Shown: positions 49,439 to 57,206 of the stretch, in pieces
Layout: every line of letters begins with the position of its first letter
How positions within the stretch are numbered: the stretch's first letter is position 1
NCBI GenBank assembly: GCA_902768125.1
Contig: CACXKA010000007.1
Location: 62,001 to 126,000, forward strand
Direction of reading: 5' to 3'
From: an uncultured Bacteroidales bacterium
Lineage (GTDB): Bacteria > Bacteroidota > Bacteroidia > Bacteroidales > Bacteroidaceae
Length of the DNA stretch: 64,000 bases
Made by a program: the position numbers and the translations under genes
Notes under the pieces: model-generated
The model's input: only the letters and a program-made list of their open reading frames with translations
Databases searched by the model: none
What the model was told of the DNA's origin: nothing

Positions 49439-51580
49439 TTATCCCATTTCGCCAATCCATTTGCTGAGCCAGCGACCAACACGAGTGCTACCAGAGTTGG
49501 CTTCGTAGTGGTGTGGGTCAGCAAAAGCCTGTATCTCGTTGTTGCCTTCTTGCTGGTCGGGATAGATGAGCATGAGGCTGTTGTCGGAGAAGTCGTTTTG
49601 GAGTTGGTGAGGCAGTTTGGCGAAGGAGCTTTGATAGGAGATGCTGCCCTTACGTGCTGTGACCACCACGAGCAGATGGTCAGGACTGAGTTCGTGACGA
49701 AGTGCTGGGAAGTCGTTCCAAGAATCCAACAGTTCGTAATCGTCGCGCACACTCTTATGACGGTCACGCATATAGCGCATGATGAGATTGCCAGTGGTTT
49801 CGGTGGCATAGAAATCCATCTGGCAACCGAGGTCTTCTGCCATGCGGGCAATACGGTTGATCCAACGATAGAAGCCCTTCTCGTACTCCGCCTTTTCGGG
49901 TACAGCCACCACAATCTTGCGGATGGTGTTGGCAGGGATGTTCATACTGACGATGATGAGCTGGCGCAGCATATTGTCGATGAGTCCCTGGGCAAAGATT
50001 CCCAAGAAGGAATCGTCTTGCTGACGTTTGCGATGCAGGCCAATGAGCAACTCGCTGGCGTCGTTCTCGCGCAAGGCATGAATGGTGGCAGTGACGAAGT
50101 TGACGGCAAGGCGTGTCTGTGTCTGCACAGGCACATCGGCAGCAGAAGCCAGTTTGCTTGCCATTTCCAGACATTCACGACTATGCTCCTGCGTCTTGTC
50201 GCTCATGTCGGCATCGTTGATGATGTTCAGGCAGATGAGACCACGATTCAGCTGTCGGTTGCGCATCATGAAGGCGGTGGACATCAGCGTGTTGATATTG
50301 CTTGGATCATTGATCGGAATGAGTATCTTCTCGTCATCGAGGGCAGTACTGTCTCGTCGTTGCTTCTTGCTGGCTTCATCGCCTCCCACCTTGAGTTTCT
50401 TGGCGGCTTGGTCGGTGGCAATGGACGAGATGATGCAGGAGATGAGAATCATCATGACCACACCATCGAGCACGGCGCTGTTCATCAGCGGCACCCCTGG
50501 CGAAACCTCAAGGTTCACACCGACCATCACCATCGCCAATGCACCAGCGGCATGGGCTTCGGTGAGACCGAACATCATCACACCCTCCGTACGGCTCATG
50601 CGGAAGAGTTTTCGGCTGATGAAGGCGGCAAGGTATTTGGAGAGGGTGCCTACCACCACCATGACGAGCACCACCACAGCCGCCTTGCCCTCGCGGAACA
50701 TCGGGGCAACATTCACGAGCATACCCACGCCAATCAGGAAGTAGGGGATGAAGAGTGCGTTGCCGATGAACTCAATGCGCAGCATCAATGGAGAGGTGTT
50801 GGGTACGAACCGGTTGAGCACCAAACCTGCCAAGAACGCACCGAAGATGCCCTCCAATCCGCAGAACTCAGCAGTGGCGGCAGCAAGGAACACCACGGCC
50901 AAGGTGAAGGTGAACTGGATGACGGGGTCGCTGAACTTGCGGAAGAATACTCGGATGAAGCGTGGCAACAGGAAGAACATGCCAAACATAAAGAAGGCAA
51001 ACTTCATGGCGAAGAACGCCCAGAACCAGAAGCCGCCTGTACCTTTGATCGTGCCTGACATACCCGCCAAGAAGAGCAGTGCAGAAAGCAATGCCACCAT
51101 CGTGGCGGCAATGGAAATGGTCACGGAAGGTGATTTGCTCAAGCCATAACGCCCCACGATAGGATATGCCACCAACGTGTGGGAAGCAAAGATGCAAGCC
51201 AAAAGCAGGGAGGCTGGAATGCTGTAATCCAAGAAATAGTAACCTGCCAAGAAACCGAATCCGAAGGGAATCACCGTGGTGATGAAACCAAAGACAAAGC
51301 CCTTGCTGCGGTTCTGCTTCAGGTTTTGGAGGTCCATCTCCAAACCTGCCAGGAACATGATGTAGTAGATGCCCACCTTGCCAAACAGTTCGAACGAGGC
51401 ATCTCTTGCCAAGAGATTGAAACCGTGTTCACCAATCAGTACACCAGCCAGAATCATTCCAATCAGATGTGGAATGCGTAGTTTGCTGAAAATCATCGGA
51501 GCAAACAGAATCACGCAGAGAACAAGGAAGAATATCCATGTCGGGTTGGTGATGGGTAGATATGTGGTGATTACGTCCAA
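49439..51580 (-). CDS. CPA2-type monovalent cation:proton antiporter with C-terminal USP-like region
   Basis: A 713-residue protein. Residues about 15-390 form 11-13 membrane helices of the Kef/NapA class (LIGMILAGVLIGEHGFNLL, FLAGLEMDLQNLK, GLTEAHAAGALAMVMVG). Residues about 405-713 form a cytoplasmic part with two universal-stress-protein-like regions (KILIPINDPSNINTLMSTAF, LIGLHRKR, RKIVVAVPEKAEYEKGFY). It probably exchanges Na+ or K+ for protons with nucleotide- or stress-dependent control. Preceded by TTTCAATT-type repeats (49402-49437, downstream of the stop). Confidence 0.9.
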   Translation of the reverse strand: MDVITTYLPITNPTWIFFLVLCVILFAPMIFSKLRIPHLIGMILAGVLIGEHGFNLLARDASFELFGKVGIYYIMFLAGLEMDLQNLKQNRSKGFVFGFITTVIPFGFGFLAGYYFLDYSIPASLLLACIFASHTLVAYPIVGRYGLSKSPSVTISIAATMVALLSALLFLAGMSGTIKGTGGFWFWAFFAMKFAFFMFGMFFLLPRFIRVFFRKFSDPVIQFTFTLAVVFLAAATAEFCGLEGIFGAFLAGLVLNRFVPNTSPLMLRIEFIGNALFIPYFLIGVGMLVNVAPMFREGKAAVVVLVMVVVGTLSKYLAAFISRKLFRMSRTEGVMMFGLTEAHAAGALAMVMVGVNLEVSPGVPLMNSAVLDGVVMMILISCIISSIATDQAAKKLKVGGDEASKKQRRDSTALDDEKILIPINDPSNINTLMSTAFMMRNRQLNRGLICLNIINDADMSDKTQEHSRECLEMASKLASAADVPVQTQTRLAVNFVTATIHALRENDASELLIGLHRKRQQDDSFLGIFAQGLIDNMLRQLIIVSMNIPANTIRKIVVAVPEKAEYEKGFYRWINRIARMAEDLGCQMDFYATETTGNLIMRYMRDRHKSVRDDYELLDSWNDFPALRHELSPDHLLVVVTARKGSISYQSSFAKLPHQLQNDFSDNSLMLIYPDQQEGNNEIQAFADPHHYEANSGSTRVGRWLSKWIGEMG

Positions 51581-51607
51581 AGTGAAAAATTTTTACAAAG
51601 GTACGCT

Positions 51608-51693
51608 TTTTGAGTGAAAAGTGAAAAGTGAAAAGTGAAAAATCTAAGTTTCCAACACGTCCGAATGGCTTGTCCTCCATATTTTTCACTTTT
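51608..51693. repeat. 7-bp GTGAAAA tandem repeats flanking the asd promoter region
   Basis: Four GTGAAAA units at about 51614-51642 and a reverse-oriented pair (TTTTCACTTTTCAC) at about 51683-51696. The same heptamer occurs in the signal-peptide codons of the DUF4292 gene (34027-34056). Confidence 0.65.
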
Positions 51694-51720
51694 CACATTT
51701 AACTTTTCGTTGAAAATGAT

Positions 51721-51728
51721 TAACTTTG
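51721..51728 (+). promoter_or_regulatory. asd promoter, -7 box
   Basis: TAACTTTG, 51 nt before the ATG at 51779. Confidence 0.65.
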
Positions 51729-51778
51729 CAGCGTTTTTGAAAATACGGCAGATTTACAAACAAATATAAGGTAATAAG

Positions 51779-52789
51779 ATGAAAGTAGCTATCGTCGGCG
51801 CAAGTGGCGCTGTAGGACAGGAATTTCTCCGTGTTCTTGATGAAAGAAATTTCCCAATTGACGAACTCGTGCTTTTCGGCTCTACTCGTAGTGCTGGAAG
51901 AAAATATACGTTCCGTGGCAAGGAGTACGAAGTGCAACTCCTGAAGCACGGCGATGACTTCAAGGGTGTGGACATTGCTTTCACATCTGCTGGTGCTGGT
52001 ACCTCGAAGGAGTTTGCTGAGGACATCACCAAGTTCGGTGCTGTCATGATTGACAACTCCAGCGCATTCCGTATGGATGATGATGTGCCATTGGTAGTGC
52101 CTGAGTGCAACGCAGCCGATGCCCTGAACCGTCCTCGTGGCATCATCGCTAATCCTAACTGTACGACGATCATGATGGTGGTGGTGCTCCAGCCTATCGA
52201 GAAACTGAGCCACATCCAGCGTATCCACGTTGCAAGCTACCAGAGTGCTTCGGGTGCTGGTGCCGCTGCAATGGCTGAACTCCAGCAGCAGTACAAGGAG
52301 TTGGTGGAAGGCAAGGAGCCTACCGTGAACAAGTTTGCATATCAGTTGGCATACAACGTCATCCCTCAGATTGACGTGTTCCAGGATAATGGTTACACGA
52401 AGGAAGAGATGAAGATGTTCAACGAGACACGCAAGATTATGCACACCGATGCGAAATGCTCTGCGATGTGCGTGCGTATCTCTTCTCTCCGTGCTCACTC
52501 TGAGGCAGTATGGGTGGAGACAGAGAAGCCTATCTCTGTGGAGGATGCACAGAAGGCTATCGCTGCAGCAGACGGCGTAACGCTCATCGACGATCCTAAG
52601 AACCAGAAGTACCCAATGCCTCTCTACACAGCAGGTAAGGACGATGTGTATGTAGGTCGTGTGCGCAAGGATCTCGCTAACGAGAACGGTCTCACCTTCT
52701 GGCTCTCAGGCGACCAAATCAAGAAGGGTGCAGCACTCAATGCCGTTCAGATTGCAGAGTACCTCATCAAGGTGGGCAATGTGAAGTAA
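51779..52789 (+). CDS. asd: Aspartate-semialdehyde dehydrogenase
   Basis: A 336-residue NADPH-dependent enzyme that makes aspartate semialdehyde for lysine/diaminopimelate, threonine and methionine. N-terminal [18 protein letters not shown], catalytic Cys128 in [11 protein letters not shown], and a catalytic His in [13 protein letters not shown]. Length fits the family. It stands alone, with a strong terminator after it. It feeds the DapB pathway encoded at 25959-26714. Confidence 0.96.
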   Translation: MKVAIVGASGAVGQEFLRVLDERNFPIDELVLFGSTRSAGRKYTFRGKEYEVQLLKHGDDFKGVDIAFTSAGAGTSKEFAEDITKFGAVMIDNSSAFRMDDDVPLVVPECNAADALNRPRGIIANPNCTTIMMVVVLQPIEKLSHIQRIHVASYQSASGAGAAAMAELQQQYKELVEGKEPTVNKFAYQLAYNVIPQIDVFQDNGYTKEEMKMFNETRKIMHTDAKCSAMCVRISSLRAHSEAVWVETEKPISVEDAQKAIAAADGVTLIDDPKNQKYPMPLYTAGKDDVYVGRVRKDLANENGLTFWLSGDQIKKGAALNAVQIAEYLIKVGNVK

Positions 52790-52810
52790 ACAACAAATCA
52801 ATCATAAAAA

Positions 52811-52845
52811 GAGAGCATCTATCGTATGATGGATGCTCTCTTTGT
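52811..52845 (+). terminator. asd intrinsic terminator
   Basis: Stem GAGAGCATC (52811-52819) with GATGCTCTC (52832-52840), extended by an inner CATC/GATG pairing and followed by TTTGTTTG. Confidence 0.85.
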
Positions 52846-52876
52846 TTGTATTCCTAAAATGCCCTTCTCGCCGTAT

Positions 52877-52907
52877 GGAGAAAATCGCCCAGCGCGTGGG
52901 CTGGTTA
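52877..52907 (-). repeat. Stop-codon-linked terminator repeat, copy 1
   Basis: Read leftward, it begins with the TAA stop of the FKBP gene and continues CCAGCCCACGCGCTGGGCGA then TTTTC: a short hairpin (CCCA/TGGG or CCAGC/GCTGG) and a T-run. Nearly identical to the copy at 53539-53568. Confidence 0.75.
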
Positions 52908-53522
52908 GTGCCATGTGGTGTCGGTGTCTATCTTATACCGATAGAGACGAACCAGTTTGATGTCGAAGATGAGGGCGGAATAGTCGGGCACGAGGCTTGA
53001 CGGATTCACGCTGGGGTTGTAGCCCAAGTAGTAAGGAATCACCACCTTCCAACGGTCACCTTCCACCATATTCTGCACAGCTGTGGAGAATCCTGTAATG
53101 ATGTTGCTGGACACCGCCATCAACTTAGGCACATCCGTATTCTCGTTGAAGGTGTATGTGCTGTAACTCTTGTCAAACACCTTTCCCTGTGAGAAAGAAG
53201 CAGAAGGAATCAGACGACCCAGATAATGAACACGAACAGAATCGTTGTGCTCAGGATGTTTCTCACCTGTTCCATTCTCCAGTTTCTGCACATAGATGTA
53301 ATGGTTGTTGGTCAGGTCTGTCCGTGCTTCTCGCGTGATCAGGTTGTAGGCGATGATTTTCGTCCAGCCATCCTTTCCTGCATCGGCAAGTGCCGCAATG
53401 GAATCAACGTAATGCTGATTCCTTGTACGCCAATTGTCGTACTCTCCCACCTCGTCATTCTCACTGCAGGAGCAGAGGAAGAGGAGGGTGAGCATTGGCA
53501 ATATGTAGAAAACTTTTCTCAT
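52905..53522 (-). CDS. FKBP-type peptidyl-prolyl isomerase lipoprotein
   Basis: A 205-residue protein. A lipoprotein signal with lipobox LFLCSC (about Cys19) is followed by a helical segment (about 25-70) and a C-terminal FKBP domain (about 85-200) with DSVRVHYLGRLI, KVFDKSY, MVEGDRWKVVIPYYLGY and LIFDIKLVRL. It helps fold envelope proteins. I start at the ATG at 53522 (MRKVFYIL). It lies 43 nt after glyS and is probably cotranscribed. Confidence 0.85.
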   Translation of the reverse strand: MRKVFYILPMLTLLFLCSCSENDEVGEYDNWRTRNQHYVDSIAALADAGKDGWTKIIAYNLITREARTDLTNNHYIYVQKLENGTGEKHPEHNDSVRVHYLGRLIPSASFSQGKVFDKSYSTYTFNENTDVPKLMAVSSNIITGFSTAVQNMVEGDRWKVVIPYYLGYNPSVNPSSLVPDYSALIFDIKLVRLYRYKIDTDTTWH

Positions 53523-53538
53523 TATCTTTAATCCGAAT

Positions 53539-53568
53539 GGGAAAATCGCCCAGCGCATGGGTTGGTTA
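53539..53568 (-). repeat. Stop-codon-linked terminator repeat, copy 2
   Basis: Begins with the glyS TAA and continues CCAACCCATGCGCTGGGCGA then TTTTC. It matches copy 1 at about 26 of 30 positions and lies between glyS and the FKBP gene. Confidence 0.75.
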
Positions 53569-55119
53569 CTTCAAGTTCTTGAGCAAGCTGGTGATGGTCA
53601 CCTGATCTTCGATGATACCACGCAAGTCTGCGATGTTCACACGCTCCTGCTTCATCGTGTCGCGATAACGCAAGGTGACGGTGTTGTCCTCCAGCGTCTG
53701 GTTGTCAACCGTCACGCAGAAAGGAGTACCGATGGCATCCTGACGACGGTAACGCTTACCAATCTGGTCTTTCTCCTCATACTTGCAATTGAAGTGGAAC
53801 TTGAGGTCGTCGATGATTTCACGAGCCTTTTCTGGCAGACCATCCTTCTTGGTGAGTGGGAACACTGCCAACTTGATAGGAGCCAAAGCTGCAGGCAGAC
53901 GGAGCACCACGCGAGTGTCGCCACCTTCAAGCTGCTCTTCGCAGTAGCTGTGGCACATGATGGAGAGGAACATACGGTCCACACCAATAGAAGTCTCGAT
54001 GACGTAAGGCGTGTAAGAGATGTTCTCCTCTGGATCGAAGTACTCAATCTTCTTGCCTGAATATTTAGCATGCTGTGAGAGGTCGAAGTTGGTACGAGAG
54101 TGGATACCCTCCACTTCCTTGAAACCGAATGGCATCTTGAACTCCACGTCGGTGGCAGCGTTGGCATAGTGAGCCAGCTTGTCGTGGTCGTGGAAACGAT
54201 AGTTCTCTGCTCCGAAACCAAGTGCTTGGTGCCAAGCCATACGACGCTTCTTCCACTCTTCAAACCACTGCAACTCTGTGCCTGGCTTCACGAAGAACTG
54301 CATCTCCATCTGTTCGAACTCGCGCATACGGAAGATGAACTGACGAGCCACAATCTCATTGCGGAATGCCTTACCAATCTGGGCAATACCGAAAGGAACC
54401 TTCATGCGACCAGTCTTCTGCACGTTCAGGTAGTTCACGAAGATACCCTGTGCCGTTTCTGGACGAAGGTAGATTGTGGATGCACCTTCAGCAGCAGCAC
54501 CCATCTCAGTCTTGAACATAAGGTTGAACTGACGCACATCTGTCCAGTTCCTTGTGCCGCTGATGGGGCAGACAATTTCCTCGTCGATGATAATCTGCTT
54601 CAAACCTTCGAGGTCGATGCCACCTTCAGCGTTCATCACCTCCTGATAGCGCTGGTGCAGGTTGTCGCGCTTTGTCTGCTCCTCCAATACTCGTGGAGAA
54701 GTGGCGCGATACTGTGCCTCGTCGAAAGCATCACCAAAACGCTTGCGAGCCTTGGCAACTTCCTTCTCAATCTTCTCATCGTACTTGGCAATCTGGTCCT
54801 CAATGAGCACATCGGCACGATAACGCTTCTTGGAGTCGCGGTTGTCGATGAGTGGATCATTGAATGCATCCACGTGACCTGATGCCTTCCAGATGGTAGG
54901 GTGCATGAAGATAGCAGAATCCAATCCCACGATGTTCTCATGCAACAGCACCATGTACTGCCACCAGTATTGCTTGATATTGTTCTTCAACTCCACACCG
55001 TTCTGACCATAGTCATACACGGCGCCAAGTCCATCATAAATCTCTGAAGATGGGAACACAAAACCGTATTCCTTGCAGTGGCTCACCACTTTCTTGAAAA
55101 TGTCTTCTTGCTGTGCCAT
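53566..55119 (-). CDS. glyS: Glycine-tRNA ligase
   Basis: A 517-residue class II, homodimer-type (eukaryote/archaea-like alpha2) glycyl-tRNA synthetase. Motif 2 region FRNEIVARQFIFRMREFEQMEMQFFV, motif 3 near TSIGVDRMFL, and a C-terminal anticodon-binding domain (LAPIKLAVFPLTKKDGL). I start at the ATG at 55119 (MAQQEDIFKK). It has its own promoter (-7 on the minus strand at 55167-55160) and is followed by the FKBP gene. The single-chain form is usual for Bacteroidetes. Confidence 0.96.
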   Translation of the reverse strand: MAQQEDIFKKVVSHCKEYGFVFPSSEIYDGLGAVYDYGQNGVELKNNIKQYWWQYMVLLHENIVGLDSAIFMHPTIWKASGHVDAFNDPLIDNRDSKKRYRADVLIEDQIAKYDEKIEKEVAKARKRFGDAFDEAQYRATSPRVLEEQTKRDNLHQRYQEVMNAEGGIDLEGLKQIIIDEEIVCPISGTRNWTDVRQFNLMFKTEMGAAAEGASTIYLRPETAQGIFVNYLNVQKTGRMKVPFGIAQIGKAFRNEIVARQFIFRMREFEQMEMQFFVKPGTELQWFEEWKKRRMAWHQALGFGAENYRFHDHDKLAHYANAATDVEFKMPFGFKEVEGIHSRTNFDLSQHAKYSGKKIEYFDPEENISYTPYVIETSIGVDRMFLSIMCHSYCEEQLEGGDTRVVLRLPAALAPIKLAVFPLTKKDGLPEKAREIIDDLKFHFNCKYEEKDQIGKRYRRQDAIGTPFCVTVDNQTLEDNTVTLRYRDTMKQERVNIADLRGIIEDQVTITSLLKNLK

Positions 55120-55159
55120 TATGTTGTAAGTTTTTTTATTCAAAATCACAAAAACGCTG

Positions 55160-55167
55160 CAAAGTTA
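55160..55167 (-). promoter_or_regulatory. glyS promoter, -7 box
   Basis: The minus strand reads TAACTTTG, 41 nt before the glyS ATG; divergent from the M20 promoter 22 bp away. Confidence 0.7.
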
Positions 55168-55189
55168 CGATTTTCTCGCTAAAATGTAG

Positions 55190-55197
55190 TACCTTTG
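55190..55197 (+). promoter_or_regulatory. Promoter -7 box of the M20 deacetylase gene
   Basis: TACCTTTG, 29 nt before the ATG at 55226. Confidence 0.7.
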
Positions 55198-55225
55198 CCT
55201 TTAAAATAATGTAAAAGTGCTGAAA

Positions 55226-56320
55226 ATGACGTACAAAGAGCAAACGAATGAGGCTGTGGAATTGCTGAAACGGCTGATTGCCACGCCCAGCGTAAGCCGC
55301 GATGAGAAGGCGGCTGCCGATGTGCTGGAGGCATATATGGCGGAGAAGGGACTGAATCCCCAACGGCAGGGAAATAACGTGTGGTGCTTCAGCCCCCTAA
55401 CCCCCGAAGGGGGACCTGTTATCCTGCTGAATGCCCATATTGACACAGTGAAACCTGTGGCGGGATGGCAGCATGATCCATTCACTCCGACGCTGGAGGG
55501 CGATAAGCTCTATGGATTGGGCAGCAATGACTGCGGAGGCGGGCTTGTGGCGTTGCTGGAAGCTTTTATTGAGCTGAATGGGTCTAATGGGCATATTGGG
55601 AAACCCACTTCGCCCATTCAGCCTATTAACCCCACCAATCTCATCTTCTTAGCCTCTTGCGAAGAGGAAGTCTCTGGCAAGAACGGTATTGAATCAGTCC
55701 TGCCCCTCCTGCCCAAGATTGACTTTGCCATCGTAGGGGAACCAACAGGTATGCAGCCTGCTATTGCGGAGAAGGGATTGATGGTGATTGATGCGACGGC
55801 GCAGGGGAAGGCTGGTCATGCAGCTCGGAATGAGGGTGACAATGCCATCTATCATGCGATGAAGGACATCCAGTGGTTGTCAGAGTGGCAATTCCCCAAG
55901 CAGTCGGAACTCTTAGGACCTGTGAAGCAGACAGTCACGATTGTCAATGCCGGCACCCAGCACAATGTGATTCCAGACACTTGCACGTTCACCATCGATG
56001 TGCGGTCAAACGAATGCTATACGAATGAGGAAATCTTTGCTTTCTTCCAAGAGCATCTCACCTCGGAACTGAAAGCCCGTTCCTTCCGTCTGTCCTCTTC
56101 CAAGATAGACGTGGAGCATCCTTTCGTGCAGGCTTGCATCAAGGAGGGACTGAAACCCTTTGGTTCGCCTACCTTGAGCGATCAAGCCCTGATGCGGTTT
56201 CCATCGCTCAAACTCGGTCCTGGCGAATCGTCACGTTCCCATACTGCGGATGAGTACATCAAAATCAGCGAGATAGACCATGCCATCTCGCTGTACACGA
56301 AGTTGCTTTCCAACTTCTAA
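55226..56320 (+). CDS. M20-family N-acyl-amino-acid deacetylase (ArgE-like)
   Basis: A 364-residue metalloenzyme of the ArgE/DapE group, probably the deacetylase of arginine synthesis (N-acetylcitrulline or N-succinyl/acetyl-ornithine in Bacteroidetes). Metal and catalytic residues: NAHIDTV, GLGSNDCGGG, ASCEEEVSG, VGEPTGMQP, SRSHTADEYI. Two insertions stand out: SPLTPEGG (55390-55415, a CCCCC-GAA-GGGGG palindrome) and GSNGHIGKPTSPIQP (inside the inverted repeat 55574-55621). Both lie in surface loops and keep the frame. ATG at 55226 preferred over GTG at 55217. Confidence 0.88.
   Translation: MTYKEQTNEAVELLKRLIATPSVSRDEKAAADVLEAYMAEKGLNPQRQGNNVWCFSPLTPEGGPVILLNAHIDTVKPVAGWQHDPFTPTLEGDKLYGLGSNDCGGGLVALLEAFIELNGSNGHIGKPTSPIQPINPTNLIFLASCEEEVSGKNGIESVLPLLPKIDFAIVGEPTGMQPAIAEKGLMVIDATAQGKAGHAARNEGDNAIYHAMKDIQWLSEWQFPKQSELLGPVKQTVTIVNAGTQHNVIPDTCTFTIDVRSNECYTNEEIFAFFQEHLTSELKARSFRLSSSKIDVEHPFVQACIKEGLKPFGSPTLSDQALMRFPSLKLGPGESSRSHTADEYIKISEIDHAISLYTKLLSNF
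55574..55621. repeat. Palindromic element inside the M20 gene
   Basis: Outer arms CTGAATGGG (55574-55582) and CCCATTCAG (55613-55621) are perfect; an inner TTGGG-AAA-CCCA hairpin lies between. A second, smaller palindrome CCCCC-GAA-GGGGG is at 55401-55413. Confidence 0.75.
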
Positions 56321-56323
56321 TCT

Positions 56324-57184
56324 TTATTTATTTAGGTCGCCGAGCAGCTGGAAGATGGAGTGCTCGCCATCCAATCGTTCCAAAATGAGGTAGTCGGTGT
56401 GGTAGTTGTCGGGTTGCTCCTCAACGGCAATGATGTCTTTGGAGAGCCAAGTTACCTTATGCTCCGTTTTCGTTGTTTCTCCTGTGGTGAAGGACTTCTT
56501 GCCGTTCAGTTTTATGGGGTAAATACCGCCTCGTTCGCCATTCACGTCGATAAATTCGTGGGGGCTGAAGATGCAGTAGTGACCTACACTCGGATTTTCG
56601 TGCAGACGCTGCAGCTCCTGCTTTGCGTTGCGCAGTTCGTCCATCCATCCCAGCACTCTCCAGCGGCCGACGAACGGATTCTTCATCGACTTTTCATAGG
56701 CTTTCTGAATCTTTTTGTCAGCAAAGTAAGTGTCAACGAGTTCGCTGGCGGGCGTCCTGTTCAGTTGATATAGCACAGGTCTGGCATTGTCGGAAGAATT
56801 GTACAATGCATAGTGTTCGATGCACCAGTCGTTGTGTGGGAATATCTTGTGATTGGGCGTGGTGCTCCACCATTTTAGCGTGAATTTCTCTTTGCCGTCA
56901 CCATAGATGCGGGTGGCGGTGGCATCGTGGGCATCGGGCTCCTCGCCTGTGTATTTGAGCACGTTCTTGTCGGTCTTTCGGATAATGAAGTGGTTGCCCT
57001 CCATTACGAATGTCAGTGTCACGTCCTTCATACAGATTTTGTACTGGTCGAACGGTGTGGGGATGGTGTCGCCATTCTTGTCAATGACGTCCATGAGTCG
57101 GTAGGTGCCAAATGGATCGACTGGCTGTGCCTGTGCCGCCATTCCGACGAGCACGAGCAATAGGGTAATAATAATCTTTTTCAT
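56324..57184 (-). CDS. Secreted protein of unknown function
   Basis: A 286-residue protein with a signal peptide (1-19, GMAAQAQ). I do not recognise it securely. The N-terminal part (about 20-140: VDPFGTYRLMD, TLTFVMEGNHFIIRKTD, KFTLKWWSTTPNH) looks beta-rich and lipocalin-like (DUF4488-type is possible), and a later segment NPFVGRWRVLGWMDELRNA...HYCIFSPHEFIDV repeats the same W-R/beta pattern, so it may hold two lipocalin-like halves. Convergent with the M20 gene, only 3 nt apart, and 22 nt downstream of the second DUF4419 gene, so probably in its operon. Confidence 0.6.
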   Translation of the reverse strand: MKKIIITLLLVLVGMAAQAQPVDPFGTYRLMDVIDKNGDTIPTPFDQYKICMKDVTLTFVMEGNHFIIRKTDKNVLKYTGEEPDAHDATATRIYGDGKEKFTLKWWSTTPNHKIFPHNDWCIEHYALYNSSDNARPVLYQLNRTPASELVDTYFADKKIQKAYEKSMKNPFVGRWRVLGWMDELRNAKQELQRLHENPSVGHYCIFSPHEFIDVNGERGGIYPIKLNGKKSFTTGETTKTEHKVTWLSKDIIAVEEQPDNYHTDYLILERLDGEHSIFQLLGDLNK

Positions 57185-57206
57185 TGTTATACTGGTTTTA
57201 TGGGGT

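Noticed and set aside
49508-51058. A 516-codon plus-strand frame opposite the CPA2 antiporter gene
   Set aside because: The antisense product is His/Asp/Glu-rich without a domain; the sense strand has clear transporter helices.
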